Below are positions 1-9,766 of a DNA stretch of 64,000 nt, piece after piece. A program made the translations under genes and the position numbers. Origin of the DNA: Pantoea cypripedii (GTDB taxonomy: Bacteria; Pseudomonadota; Gammaproteobacteria; Enterobacterales; Enterobacteriaceae); the NCBI RefSeq assembly GCF_002095535.1, contig NZ_MLJI01000002.1, positions 1,077,752 through 1,141,751 on the forward strand. Direction: 5' to 3'. Each line of letters opens with the position of its first letter. Positions within the stretch are counted from its first letter, which is position 1. The notes beneath the pieces were generated by a model. That model did no database searches, had not been told where the DNA came from, and worked only from the letters and a program-made list of their open reading frames with translations.

Positions 1-172
<172 letters not shown>

Positions 173-182
173 TTACGACGGG

Positions 183-1055
<873 letters not shown>

Positions 1056-1161
1056 TCAGGAAAAGCATAACGCGGATTGATTTATTCAATTATCCGTAAA
1101 ATACGCTAGGGTTAATGACTCTGACTCATAAATGGCAAAGACAAAAATTTTTTCATCCTGC

Positions 1162-1190
1162 GGGAATAAATCTTCTGCCCATTCGTCTTA
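1162..1190 (+). promoter_or_regulatory. Candidate ECF sigma promoter for the peroxidase operon
   Basis: A GGGAATAAA element (1162-1170) and a CGTCTTA element (1184-1190) are spaced like the -35 and -10 boxes of ECF-type promoters (GGAATA to CGTC spacing of 15). They lie about 32 bases before the chosen start codon at 1222. Because the operon itself encodes an ECF sigma factor, autoregulation through this site is likely, but this rests only on pattern and position. Confidence 0.4.
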
Positions 1191-1221
1191 TGGGCTCAAT
1201 GTGAGCAGGGTGAGCAAAAAA

Positions 1222-2277
1222 ATGATTCCAACTCCACTTTCTACCGGCCAGAAAATACGGCGACTGTTGCTGATTGGCCTGGTTCCACTGGTTTTAATCG
1301 TGTTGTTTCTGTGGGCGGGCGGCTGGCTGACGCCACAACGTCTGACGGCCGACAAACTGGTCGCGGTGTTGCAAAAAGCGGGTGGCGACCATCCGGGCTA
1401 CCGCCGCAACCATGCTAAAGGGATCTGCGTGATCGGTAACTTTGTCTCTAACGGCAATGCCAGCGCCTTATCGCGTGCGGCGATCTTTGCGCCGGGAGAA
1501 ACGCAGGTCACCGGACGTTTCGCCATCGCTGGCGGAAACCCCGCCGCGCCGGATTATGCCGTACCGGTACGCAGCATGGCGCTTGCTTTTCAGCTGGCGG
1601 ACGGTGAGCAATGGCGCACGGGTATGAATGCCATGCCGCTGTTCCCGGTGGCGACGCCGGAAGGATTTTATGCGCTGCAAACCGCCACCTTGCCCGACCC
1701 GGCCACCGGCAAGCCTGATCCGCAAAAAGTCGGGGCATTCGTCAGTCAGCATCCTGAATTTAAGGCTTTTGCTGCCTGGGCAAAAAGCTATACCCCTTCT
1801 TCCAGCTGGGCCAGCGATCGTTTCAATAGCCTGAATGCGTTCCGTTTTATTGATAAAGCGGGTAACGCGCATCTGGTGCGCTGGAGCATGGTGCCGCAAA
1901 CGGCATATCAGCCGATCAGCGCGGCGGATAAAGAAGACAAAAATTTCCTGCAAGAGGATATAGCAAAACGCCTGGGGCAGGGACCGCTGAAATGGGATCT
2001 GGTGATCACCGTGGCACAACCGGGTGATGATGGCAGCAATGCGACAAAGATCTGGCCTGCCGATCGCCAGACCATCAACGCCGGTACGTTAGTGTTAACG
2101 CGCGCCGTTCCTCAGCAGCAGGGGCCGTGTAATGACATCAATTACGATCCGCTGATTCTTCCTGATGGCATTGCTGCATCAGACGATCCTTTACTCAATG
2201 CGCGCTCAGCAGCCTATGCCAAATCCTACAATCTGCGCACGCGTGAACAGTCTCAACAGGCGGGAACGCACTTATGA
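1222..2277 (+). CDS. Membrane-anchored catalase-related peroxidase (SrpA-like)
   Basis: This 351-residue heme peroxidase has the catalase core reduced to small size. The distal histidine lies in RRNHAKGICVIGNF and the proximal heme tyrosine in a RxxxY motif (RSAAY) near the C-terminus, as in catalases. An N-terminal segment (RRLLLIGLVPLVLIVLFLWA) predicts one membrane anchor with the enzyme in the periplasm. The ATG at 1222 follows GGGTGAGC and sits downstream of a candidate promoter; an upstream in-frame ATG at 1132 would put that promoter inside the gene, so I prefer 1222. The stop overlaps the cytochrome b561 gene by 4 bases. The likely role is peroxide or organic peroxide reduction using electrons delivered by the b561 partner. 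Confidence 0.88.
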   Translation: MIPTPLSTGQKIRRLLLIGLVPLVLIVLFLWAGGWLTPQRLTADKLVAVLQKAGGDHPGYRRNHAKGICVIGNFVSNGNASALSRAAIFAPGETQVTGRFAIAGGNPAAPDYAVPVRSMALAFQLADGEQWRTGMNAMPLFPVATPEGFYALQTATLPDPATGKPDPQKVGAFVSQHPEFKAFAAWAKSYTPSSSWASDRFNSLNAFRFIDKAGNAHLVRWSMVPQTAYQPISAADKEDKNFLQEDIAKRLGQGPLKWDLVITVAQPGDDGSNATKIWPADRQTINAGTLVLTRAVPQQQGPCNDINYDPLILPDGIAASDDPLLNARSAAYAKSYNLRTREQSQQAGTHL

Positions 2278-2813
2278 AACAGGTTAGCTATTTTCACCCG
2301 GCGCTGCGTATCATTCACTGGTTAATGGCGGCGGCAATTGTGGCGATGTTGTTTATTGGTGTGGCGATGGTGGCAACGGTGTCATCACTGCATAGCCTGC
2401 TGGTGGCGATACATAAACCGCTGGGGGTGATGATTCTGGTACTGGTGTTTGTGCGCCTGTGGCTACGCTTTTATACTGCTACGCCTGCGTTACCGTCCTC
2501 GATCCCTGCCTGGCAGCGTGGTATCGCGCATCTGTCGCACTGGGTGTTGTATGCGCTGATGCTGATTCAGCCATTGATTGGCTGGGCGATGCTGTCAGCG
2601 GCGGGTTACCCGGTTTCGTTAGGCGGTGGCGTGATTTTGCCAGCGATTCTGCCGGTGGATAATGACTGGTATGCCATACTTCGTCCTCTCCATACGGCGG
2701 TGGCGCTGGTGTTGTTTCTCACGGTGATGATGCACTTAGCCGCCGCGTTATTCCATGCATTGGTGCTGCGCGATGGGGTGTTTGAAAGTATGTCAGGCAG
2801 CCGCAGACGCTAA
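2274..2813 (+). CDS. Cytochrome b561
   Basis: This 179-residue membrane protein has four predicted transmembrane helices and the paired histidines of bacterial cytochrome b561 (RIIHWLMAA near the N-terminus, LLVAIHKPLG, a His in the GIAHLSHWVLYALM segment, and LRPLHTAVALV). The family is a di-heme quinol oxidase that carries electrons from the quinone pool across the membrane. It overlaps the peroxidase gene by ATGA, implying translational coupling, and is followed 9 bases later by the sigma factor gene. I infer that it feeds electrons to the peroxidase anchored in the same membrane. Confidence 0.93.
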   Translation: MKQVSYFHPALRIIHWLMAAAIVAMLFIGVAMVATVSSLHSLLVAIHKPLGVMILVLVFVRLWLRFYTATPALPSSIPAWQRGIAHLSHWVLYALMLIQPLIGWAMLSAAGYPVSLGGGVILPAILPVDNDWYAILRPLHTAVALVLFLTVMMHLAAALFHALVLRDGVFESMSGSRRR

Positions 2814-2822
2814 AGGATATCC

Positions 2823-3332
2823 ATGTCACAGCTAACTGATGATGAAATCCGCCAGGTGATGCCACATCTGGAACGATTTGCGGTGTGGCTGACCCGTAAC
2901 CCGCACAGTGCTGAGGATTTGGTACAAAACTGTCTGGCGAAAGCGTTAACCCGCGAGCGCCAGAATGATGGCGAACAAAGCCTACGCGCCTGGCTGTTTT
3001 CCATCCTTTACCGGCAATTTATTGATGGTGAGCGGCGGCGCAAACGCTATATGAAACTGCTGACTTTTTTTACCGGTGAGGAGATGTTTGCGCAATCCAG
3101 TGAGGCGATGGCGATTGCTGACGATACGCTGGCGGTGTTTGCCGCGCTACCCACCGATTATCGCGTGGTTTTATTGCTGGTGAGCGTCGAGGGCCTGAGC
3201 TATAAAGAGGCGGCCGAAACGCTGGATATCCCGCTGGGGACCGTAATGTCGCGGCTCTCAAGGGGGCGTAAGCTGCTGCATGAGCAATTAGAAGGTAAGG
3301 CGACGCCGTTACCGCTGAGGAGACTGAAATGA
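2823..3332 (+). CDS. ECF-family RNA polymerase sigma factor
   Basis: This is a 169-residue group 4 sigma factor with region 2 (NPHSAEDLVQNCLAKAL through LRAWLFSILYRQFID) and region 4 (LPTDYRVVLLLVSVEGLSYKEAAETLDIPLGTVMSRLSRG) and no regions 1 or 3. The start is set by an AAAGGAT ribosome site 5 bases before the ATG. Its stop codon overlaps the next ATG, as is usual for a sigma/anti-sigma pair. Position inside the peroxidase/b561 operon suggests it responds to oxidative stress and transcribes its own operon, perhaps from the candidate promoter at 1162-1190. Confidence 0.95.
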   Translation: MSQLTDDEIRQVMPHLERFAVWLTRNPHSAEDLVQNCLAKALTRERQNDGEQSLRAWLFSILYRQFIDGERRRKRYMKLLTFFTGEEMFAQSSEAMAIADDTLAVFAALPTDYRVVLLLVSVEGLSYKEAAETLDIPLGTVMSRLSRGRKLLHEQLEGKATPLPLRRLK

Positions 3333-4075
3333 CTTTGCCACCGGATGAAAACGATCTCCATGCCTGGATGGATGGTGAAGCGGATGAAGCAACGGCAGAG
3401 AAAGTGGAACGTTATCTGCAGGCGAATCCGGAAGCGGCGGCGCAGGTTGCTGGCTGGCGGGCTGATGCACAGCAATTACGTCAGGCAATGAGTCGGCAGG
3501 CCTGGGCTTTTGATCGGCCCAATCCGCAACATCTGCGGCGTCGGATGCGGCAACAGCGCCTGCGCCAGCTGTCGATGGCTTTTATGCTGGTGATGGCGGT
3601 CAGCATCGGCGGCGTTGCGGGCTGGCAACTGAAGGATTCGCAGGTAGCGGTTGCGCCTCAACCGATGGAAGATGCGGTGCAGGCTTACAAGATCTTCGAT
3701 AATCAGACGCAAACGCCGATGGATGTAATGGCAAGCCAGCACGCGGAACTGACCAGCTGGGTGGCGCGCTATTTTATCAATGGTAATCCACCCCCCAATC
3801 TTGAACAGTTTGGATTCAGGCTGGTGGGGGCGCGTCTGATGGCAACGGCGCAGGGGCCAGCCGCCCTGATTATGTATCAGGATCCGCAGGGCACCCGAGT
3901 CGGCTGGTATATCCGGCCACTGGAGCCGGTTAAGTTACCGCACGGGCAACGCCAGGCCGAAGACGTGATGGCGCAATACTGGAGCGACCAGCACTACAAC
4001 TACGCGCTGGTCACGCCTGCTAATTCTTCCGGCGTGACCGGGCTGCGCAAAGCGGTATCGCTGGCGACCAGTTAG
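3329..4075 (+). CDS. Anti-sigma factor, single-pass membrane protein
   Basis: This 248-residue protein begins with the anti-sigma layout: a short acidic N-terminal domain (LHAWMDGEADEATAEKVERYL) that would bind the ECF factor, one transmembrane segment at about residues 81-99 (LSMAFMLVMAVSIGGVAGW), and a periplasmic domain. The zinc-binding HxxxCxxC motif of ZAS anti-sigma factors is absent, so control would not be by zinc/thiol chemistry. It overlaps the sigma gene by 4 bases. The periplasmic part probably senses the signal or is the target of regulated proteolysis. It is the last gene of the operon and ends 38 bases from the convergent giant gene. Confidence 0.88.
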   Translation: MTLPPDENDLHAWMDGEADEATAEKVERYLQANPEAAAQVAGWRADAQQLRQAMSRQAWAFDRPNPQHLRRRMRQQRLRQLSMAFMLVMAVSIGGVAGWQLKDSQVAVAPQPMEDAVQAYKIFDNQTQTPMDVMASQHAELTSWVARYFINGNPPPNLEQFGFRLVGARLMATAQGPAALIMYQDPQGTRVGWYIRPLEPVKLPHGQRQAEDVMAQYWSDQHYNYALVTPANSSGVTGLRKAVSLATS

Positions 4076-4112
4076 CGGATTGCCTGGCAATCTGATTGAT
4101 TGACCAGGCAGC

Positions 4113-7100
4113 TTATTCCTCCAGTACGCTGCTTCTGACGTACATCGCAAAAAACTGCCGAAATAAGCTATGGGCGATGTCCGTTGTGGCATTAGCCCCT
4201 GCCAGCTGGTGGTAAAAAGCCGGTGACGACGCGGCTTGCTCGGCTTCTGCCTCGCGTTTATGCACAGAATGCACCAGCGGGCGGGCGTGTTTTTTCGCAT
4301 AACCCAACATCATGCCAATGAAACTGAGCAGCCAGTCCGCATTGCGCAGGGTAAATTCAATCATATATTTAATATTAAAGAACGCTGCTTCGACAATAGG
4401 CGTAAACAGGTGGTATTTATCTGCCTTATTTTCTTTACTTTTATTGTTGCTGGCGGTGAGTTTATTTGGCAGGTAGCGGCTGCGGAAATGATATATTTTT
4501 TCTTTCATCGCCGGGTCGCGGGTAAAAGCATAAAAATGGGTCAGGAAGGCGTCGAGAAACTGATCATCTTCCAGCAGATAATCTTTGAAAACATTCACGT
4601 CAGACATCAGGTTTTTTGCCAGCACGCTCATGCCGCGACTGGTCAGTTTTTTTAGCGGATGTCCTGTATCCAGATACACTTCCGCACCGATATATTCCTC
4701 ACCCTGATGGCTCATGGCGCTGTGTTCTCCTTCATGAAGGAACACATTGGCCACTTCTTTGGCGGGCATTTCTTTTAAGGCATGCCACATTAAATAGATA
4801 CGTTGGTAATCATCCTTACTTGAGGTATACCCGACGACGCTGGTGCCCAGGAGCATCTTTTCTAATGCCAGCCTGGCGCAGTTGGCGGGGATCCGCCCAT
4901 CGCTCAGAAAACGATCCTCAACGATATGTATTTTGTCGAGCGACAGCGCATTGGCTTTTTCCAGGATGCTGACGAAGTTTTTCTGAAAAAACGCCACGTC
5001 CTTGCTGTCGATGTTTCTTTTTACAAAGAACATTTTCATATATTTCAACATGCCACCGGGGTTTTCATTTGGGTTCACCATGGTGAGTGCCAGGTCGGAA
5101 CTGTAATGGACTTCGTGTATGGCATTCTTAATCGCTTCGACTTCCTGCGGATACTTCCTGAGTAATTGTTCTTCATCGAGAGTTTTGAGAATAAAGGGGG
5201 AAGGGCTGGGGAGTAGGGTTTTCTTAAGTTTGGTTAAAAATGTTTTAAGCGCTGATTGTTCGTCGATAATAATGTGTTCCAGCTTTTTCAACGCCTGATA
5301 ATATTTATGATATTTAATGAGGAAATCATTGTAACGCCCGGCAATCTTATTCCTTTCAGCCAAAACGTGTTCCATATCCACCACAAAAGCATCAATAGCG
5401 CTATTCCCTTTCTCATAATGAACGAGTTTATAATTGCCAAAAACTTCCTCTACTATTCTGACGGCGCCATCGGTGAGCGGTTTGCGCCATGTGCCTAACT
5501 CTTCCACCAGACGTTTCGCGGCACCGTCACCGAATTGAGCAAAGGTGGGGTGCAGCCGGGGAGCGATATTGCGAAACAGGGATTTCACATGGATCTTTTT
5601 TAACAGCAGTGGAGCCGGGATCTGCGGAAGCAGGCGCGCCACTTCCTCTACCGCCTCGACACGTGCCGACGAAGCATAAGGCGCTACGGTTTGATAGCCG
5701 CTGGAGGAAGGCGTAAGGGCATCAAAAAACAGCGGCTCAGGCGAAACGGTATCACGGCTTTGGCGTACCAGCGGGGTTGCCGGTTGCCAGTTGCGCCACT
5801 GACCGGCATGGTTCGGCTGGACATAGACCGTGGTGCCGGAGGCATTTCTGAACTCAACAATCAGTTGCTCATGCGGATCGGTTTTTATCCAGCTGCGCTG
5901 GTAGCGCCAGTCGGCTGGAAAGCTGTCGGGATCCAGATGGTTATAGACGATATCCTGTTCAGGGTGGTTTGCTTCATGCTCACTGAACCTCAATGGCAGC
6001 GACGAAATGGGCGATAAGCTGGCGATTAAGGCCGGGAGCCGCTGCTCGCTGAGCGCTGGCCAGAATTCGGCCAGCGGGATGCTTAGCCCGACTGGCGGCG
6101 CGGTTTCCGGTTGCGGCAATAAATACTGATTTTTCTGGTCCAGCAGGTAAATTTTTGCCCCGGCGGGCGTGGTGACATTGCAATGCAACTGATCGGTGAA
6201 TTCGTCCCAGATTACGCCGGTGAGATGATAACCCCTGGGCAGATCGTTCAGCGGCAGCGAGCGCCGTAGCAGTTCCCTGCCGAAGACAGGCTGAAACGCA
6301 GCGGTTGAGCAGAGTTTTGCACCCACCAGGCTGTCATCCACCAGGGCAGCTTCAGCCCGCGTGATAGCGAGCGGGGAAACGGTGGGGAGGGCCGGATGGT
6401 CCATGACGCTATTCACCAGCCAGTGGTAAACCGAGTTCAGGGCGTACACGCCAGTCTGCTCGATCTCACTCGCGGCTTCCTCTTCAGGAAGGATGCTGAT
6501 GGCACAACCCACGAACTTCAGCGCCCTATTTTTCAGCGACTCTCCCAGCACGGCGGACCTGAGCGCGTTGTAGCAACGAGTGACGGGATTTAAGCCATAC
6601 AATATTTCCAGCAGATTGGGCGGCTGTACCGTAGGGGAGAGGGCAGCAGGGAGGGTGGGGAACTGATATTCGCTGATCTGCCGGGCAATCGCTGCGGCAC
6701 ATTGCGGCCAGTCGTCGCTGATGTTTCCAGGGTTAATTCTTACTGGCACATCAACCAGAAAGCGATAGCGGGCGACATGCGGCAAAGCGGCCGGGGATAG
6801 CCGGGTCAACATATCCACTTTGCCAGCACCATTGAGCATCGATTGTGCCTGTTCGCGGCTGCTGAATTCATCGCTGGCATCAAAGCTGCCTGGATGTCCC
6901 GGTCTGTTCATCGGGGCTATCGGCGTCATAAAGAGGGCGCGTGAGGTGAGATCGCCGCTGGCGTATAGATAGCAGCCGACGCAGGAGGTCTCGGTGTTGT
7001 CACCGCTGCTGTGCTCCAGTCGCACCATAAACATCTGTATGCCTTGTGCGCGATAAACCGCCTGGTCGTCAGCAGACAGATTTTCCAGCACCTGTTGATA

Positions 7101-9518
7101 CCATGCACTGATGGTGGTGCGTAACGCATGGTAGGTCTCGGTGATCGCAACCGTATTGCCGTTGGGATGCCTGAGCAGTTCTCTCAGCCTGCTGGCGTGC
7201 AAATGGTAGTGGATAAGCTGCTGCTGTTGCAGCTGCATCCCGGTCAGATAATGGTGCATCCCCTGTCTGGGGTTAAAGAACAGCTTATCTGTGGCGGCAA
7301 ACTCAGCCAGCAAGGCGGGTTCCGGGCGGCGATACATCAGTTGTGAACCGAATCTTTCCAGATCTTCCCCGCTGGCCTGATTGAGGACTTGTTCGTCCTG
7401 AATTTCGTGCGCGGCGACGGCACGCTGATACCCGGCGAGAGACAGGCAACGTTCGCTGGCGAGATCGGGGTGGTCGCAAAGTTTTAGCATCGGATATTCC
7501 TGCCTCATCATGGTCAGCATCAGAAAATCCAGCTTGGCCACCAGCTTATCCTGGGCTTGTCGCTCACTGACTGTCACGGCAATTGCCTTGCGCGTATGGC
7601 CACTAAATACCTGCTCCATATCCTGTAGCACCGCGGCGAGATCGTGATAGGTGGTAGTGGCCGGTTTTATGTGCTGGCTGAATTGTTGCAGACTGATCAG
7701 CAACGGGCGGCCAGTGGCATCAAGGCTATGGTCTAACGCCAGCAACAAACGGCGTGCCAGTGCGGCGCGGCCCCTGGCGGAATGCACGAAGGCGTTGATC
7801 GCTGCCGGGTCCTGTTTAAACGTCGCCACACCGGGCAGACGGGCAATAAAATCTGCGGCCTGGACCGGATCGATATGTAGCCTATGGTGCTGACTATCCC
7901 ATGACACGAGGCGGTCACAGGCGGTCAGAAACGTCGTCTCACCCAGCAAATCAGCAAGTTGCTGCGTCGGCAATGTTTCAATCCGCTGGCTGAGTTGATT
8001 GATCATATCTCGCAGGCTGGTGGCCGTGAGTGGTGCAGGGGCAACGATACAAGTCGGTGCATTGGAGTGAGTCGCCACCCAGCCGGGCCAACTGATGGTT
8101 TTAGGCGTACTGGCTGGCGCAGGTTCGGTTTCAAATTCGAGCTTACGAACAAAACCGGCAGCGAAGCCGCGCTTATCCACTTTCCACCAGTCAGGCTGGT
8201 ATAAGGCGGTGGTCTCTTCGGCATGTACGCTGGATATAATCCAGCCCCCTGCTGAGGACGAGGTGCCAATGACAGGCGTCACCGCGGTGGTGAGTGTCTT
8301 TTTTTGTGGCGCAGGCGACGGCCAGGGGCGCATTTGCCTTTGCAGCTGATGTAACGCTATCGGGCTTTGTCTCTGCGGGATGTGGCAACCGTAAATGATC
8401 ACGGCAGCTTCGCTGGTCACCATACGCGTGCCTTCCTGCACCAAACCCTGGTTGTTGGTGGCGACAAAATGCTCGAAAGTCACGACGCCACGACCTTGCA
8501 ATGGGGCGGTGTCATTGATAAGCGTAACGGGGTGGTCCGCTGCACAGCGGGGATATTGCTGATCGGGCCGCAGAAAGTCAGCGCAGCTATGGGGTGCAAG
8601 CCGCAGGGGCTGGCCGTGATGCTGATGGTTAAGTACCGAGTTAGCGGTTAACTTCAGCGTAATGACCATCGGTGCGGGGGGTTCTATTGGTGGTGCGACA
8701 GGGGATAAAAATGCGGAGATCTGACGACACGACCAGTCCCGCCAGTGGGTAATAAGGTGCGGGAACGTGATGGGGGCCGGATGCCAGGCATCATCCCGGC
8801 CACTGCTTAGCCATCTGCCGGTCGCGTATTGATCGCCAGCCTGCAGCAGGGGTTTGATGCCCTGCACCGGCGCGAGTCTGACGGCGTTGATAACTTGGAT
8901 AAGCAGCGCCGGTAAGGGATAAATCGTGGCAAGGGTGCGAACGATTAATTGTTTGCCCGCGCCGGGTACGGGCTCCATCAATGGCTTATTATCTGCCTGA
9001 AAAATTTCCCGCATCAGAAGATGATAGAGATGAGGATAACGGGAAGGGAGCTGCGCCAGGACGGTGGCATCGCTGAGAAAGGGAAGAATCATGTGTAACC
9101 TTGCCAGCACCTGCGCGTCGCTCAATAACACCTGCATCGGCAGGATTGCCGACCCATCGCAAAATCCCTGGTATTTAGCGGCCAGCAATGTCCGCACATC
9201 GTCAGACATCCGTTGCCAGCTGAGCGGTGGAGCGCTGGCTGGCCGGGCAACGGGTTGCGCCAGGAAGTCGTGCAGGCTGTTGCGGATAGCGGCCAGCAAC
9301 GCATCATAATCATCGAATCCGCTTCCACCGGCCAGGCGATTAAATTCCTGTAATGCTGCGTCCTGGGGAATGGCAGGCAGGGTCGGCCACAAGGATTTCA
9401 TGCAGGCGCAGGCGTTATGTATCAGCCGAAGTGGCCATGTGCTTTGTGGACTGGCAGATGATGACGCAAAACTGTTGGGAATGCTGGAAGTACCATGAGG
9501 GGTGGGTCCAATAGGCAT
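4113..9518 (-). CDS. Giant (1801 aa) toxin/effector-like protein with C-terminal HEGEH motif
   Basis: I do not recognise the family. The ATG at 9518 has a strong AAGGAGG ribosome site 6 bases upstream. The N-terminus is rich in Ser, Pro and Thr (MPIGPTPHGTSSIPNSFASS) with no classical signal peptide, as seen in many secreted effectors. The middle is long, with many aromatic and proline-rich segments and no clear repeats. Around residues 1390-1460 there is a charged helical stretch of coiled-coil type. Near the C-terminus FLHEGEH (His1595, Glu1596, His1599) fits the HExxH zinc site, with acidic candidates for a third ligand at Glu1607, Glu1608 or Glu1612. The gene stands alone. Size, single-gene context and protease motif suggest a cytotoxin or type III effector-like protein; this is inference. 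Confidence 0.75.
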   Translation of the reverse strand: MPIGPTPHGTSSIPNSFASSSASPQSTWPLRLIHNACACMKSLWPTLPAIPQDAALQEFNRLAGGSGFDDYDALLAAIRNSLHDFLAQPVARPASAPPLSWQRMSDDVRTLLAAKYQGFCDGSAILPMQVLLSDAQVLARLHMILPFLSDATVLAQLPSRYPHLYHLLMREIFQADNKPLMEPVPGAGKQLIVRTLATIYPLPALLIQVINAVRLAPVQGIKPLLQAGDQYATGRWLSSGRDDAWHPAPITFPHLITHWRDWSCRQISAFLSPVAPPIEPPAPMVITLKLTANSVLNHQHHGQPLRLAPHSCADFLRPDQQYPRCAADHPVTLINDTAPLQGRGVVTFEHFVATNNQGLVQEGTRMVTSEAAVIIYGCHIPQRQSPIALHQLQRQMRPWPSPAPQKKTLTTAVTPVIGTSSSAGGWIISSVHAEETTALYQPDWWKVDKRGFAAGFVRKLEFETEPAPASTPKTISWPGWVATHSNAPTCIVAPAPLTATSLRDMINQLSQRIETLPTQQLADLLGETTFLTACDRLVSWDSQHHRLHIDPVQAADFIARLPGVATFKQDPAAINAFVHSARGRAALARRLLLALDHSLDATGRPLLISLQQFSQHIKPATTTYHDLAAVLQDMEQVFSGHTRKAIAVTVSERQAQDKLVAKLDFLMLTMMRQEYPMLKLCDHPDLASERCLSLAGYQRAVAAHEIQDEQVLNQASGEDLERFGSQLMYRRPEPALLAEFAATDKLFFNPRQGMHHYLTGMQLQQQQLIHYHLHASRLRELLRHPNGNTVAITETYHALRTTISAWYQQVLENLSADDQAVYRAQGIQMFMVRLEHSSGDNTETSCVGCYLYASGDLTSRALFMTPIAPMNRPGHPGSFDASDEFSSREQAQSMLNGAGKVDMLTRLSPAALPHVARYRFLVDVPVRINPGNISDDWPQCAAAIARQISEYQFPTLPAALSPTVQPPNLLEILYGLNPVTRCYNALRSAVLGESLKNRALKFVGCAISILPEEEAASEIEQTGVYALNSVYHWLVNSVMDHPALPTVSPLAITRAEAALVDDSLVGAKLCSTAAFQPVFGRELLRRSLPLNDLPRGYHLTGVIWDEFTDQLHCNVTTPAGAKIYLLDQKNQYLLPQPETAPPVGLSIPLAEFWPALSEQRLPALIASLSPISSLPLRFSEHEANHPEQDIVYNHLDPDSFPADWRYQRSWIKTDPHEQLIVEFRNASGTTVYVQPNHAGQWRNWQPATPLVRQSRDTVSPEPLFFDALTPSSSGYQTVAPYASSARVEAVEEVARLLPQIPAPLLLKKIHVKSLFRNIAPRLHPTFAQFGDGAAKRLVEELGTWRKPLTDGAVRIVEEVFGNYKLVHYEKGNSAIDAFVVDMEHVLAERNKIAGRYNDFLIKYHKYYQALKKLEHIIIDEQSALKTFLTKLKKTLLPSPSPFILKTLDEEQLLRKYPQEVEAIKNAIHEVHYSSDLALTMVNPNENPGGMLKYMKMFFVKRNIDSKDVAFFQKNFVSILEKANALSLDKIHIVEDRFLSDGRIPANCARLALEKMLLGTSVVGYTSSKDDYQRIYLMWHALKEMPAKEVANVFLHEGEHSAMSHQGEEYIGAEVYLDTGHPLKKLTSRGMSVLAKNLMSDVNVFKDYLLEDDQFLDAFLTHFYAFTRDPAMKEKIYHFRSRYLPNKLTASNNKSKENKADKYHLFTPIVEAAFFNIKYMIEFTLRNADWLLSFIGMMLGYAKKHARPLVHSVHKREAEAEQAASSPAFYHQLAGANATTDIAHSLFRQFFAMYVRSSVLEE

Positions 9519-9712
9519 CGCTTTCCTCCTTTTAAGCTGAAGCTAGCCTGGATGACCCGACGAGGGTCTGCTCTGATAAATTTATGAGAACTGCCCGACA
9601 ATGCTTCGGCTGTGGCAAAGAGCAGGGTGTGATTTCAGATGAATATTCATGTCACAGCGGCCAGGGACATAAAAATCAGAGAGGGATAAGTCGGGCGAAG
9701 GGAATGATTAAG

Positions 9713-9749
9713 CTGACAGTTACCGGCATCAATCAACGATAACTGTCAG
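9713..9749 (-). terminator. Hairpin downstream of the chemoreceptor gene
   Basis: Perfect 10-base arms CTGACAGTTA / TAACTGTCAG enclose a 17-base loop, 18 bases past the chemoreceptor stop. There is no clear T-run, so this may be a weak terminator or a processing hairpin. Confidence 0.45.
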
Positions 9750-9766
9750 TTCTGAGCTAAAACCGC

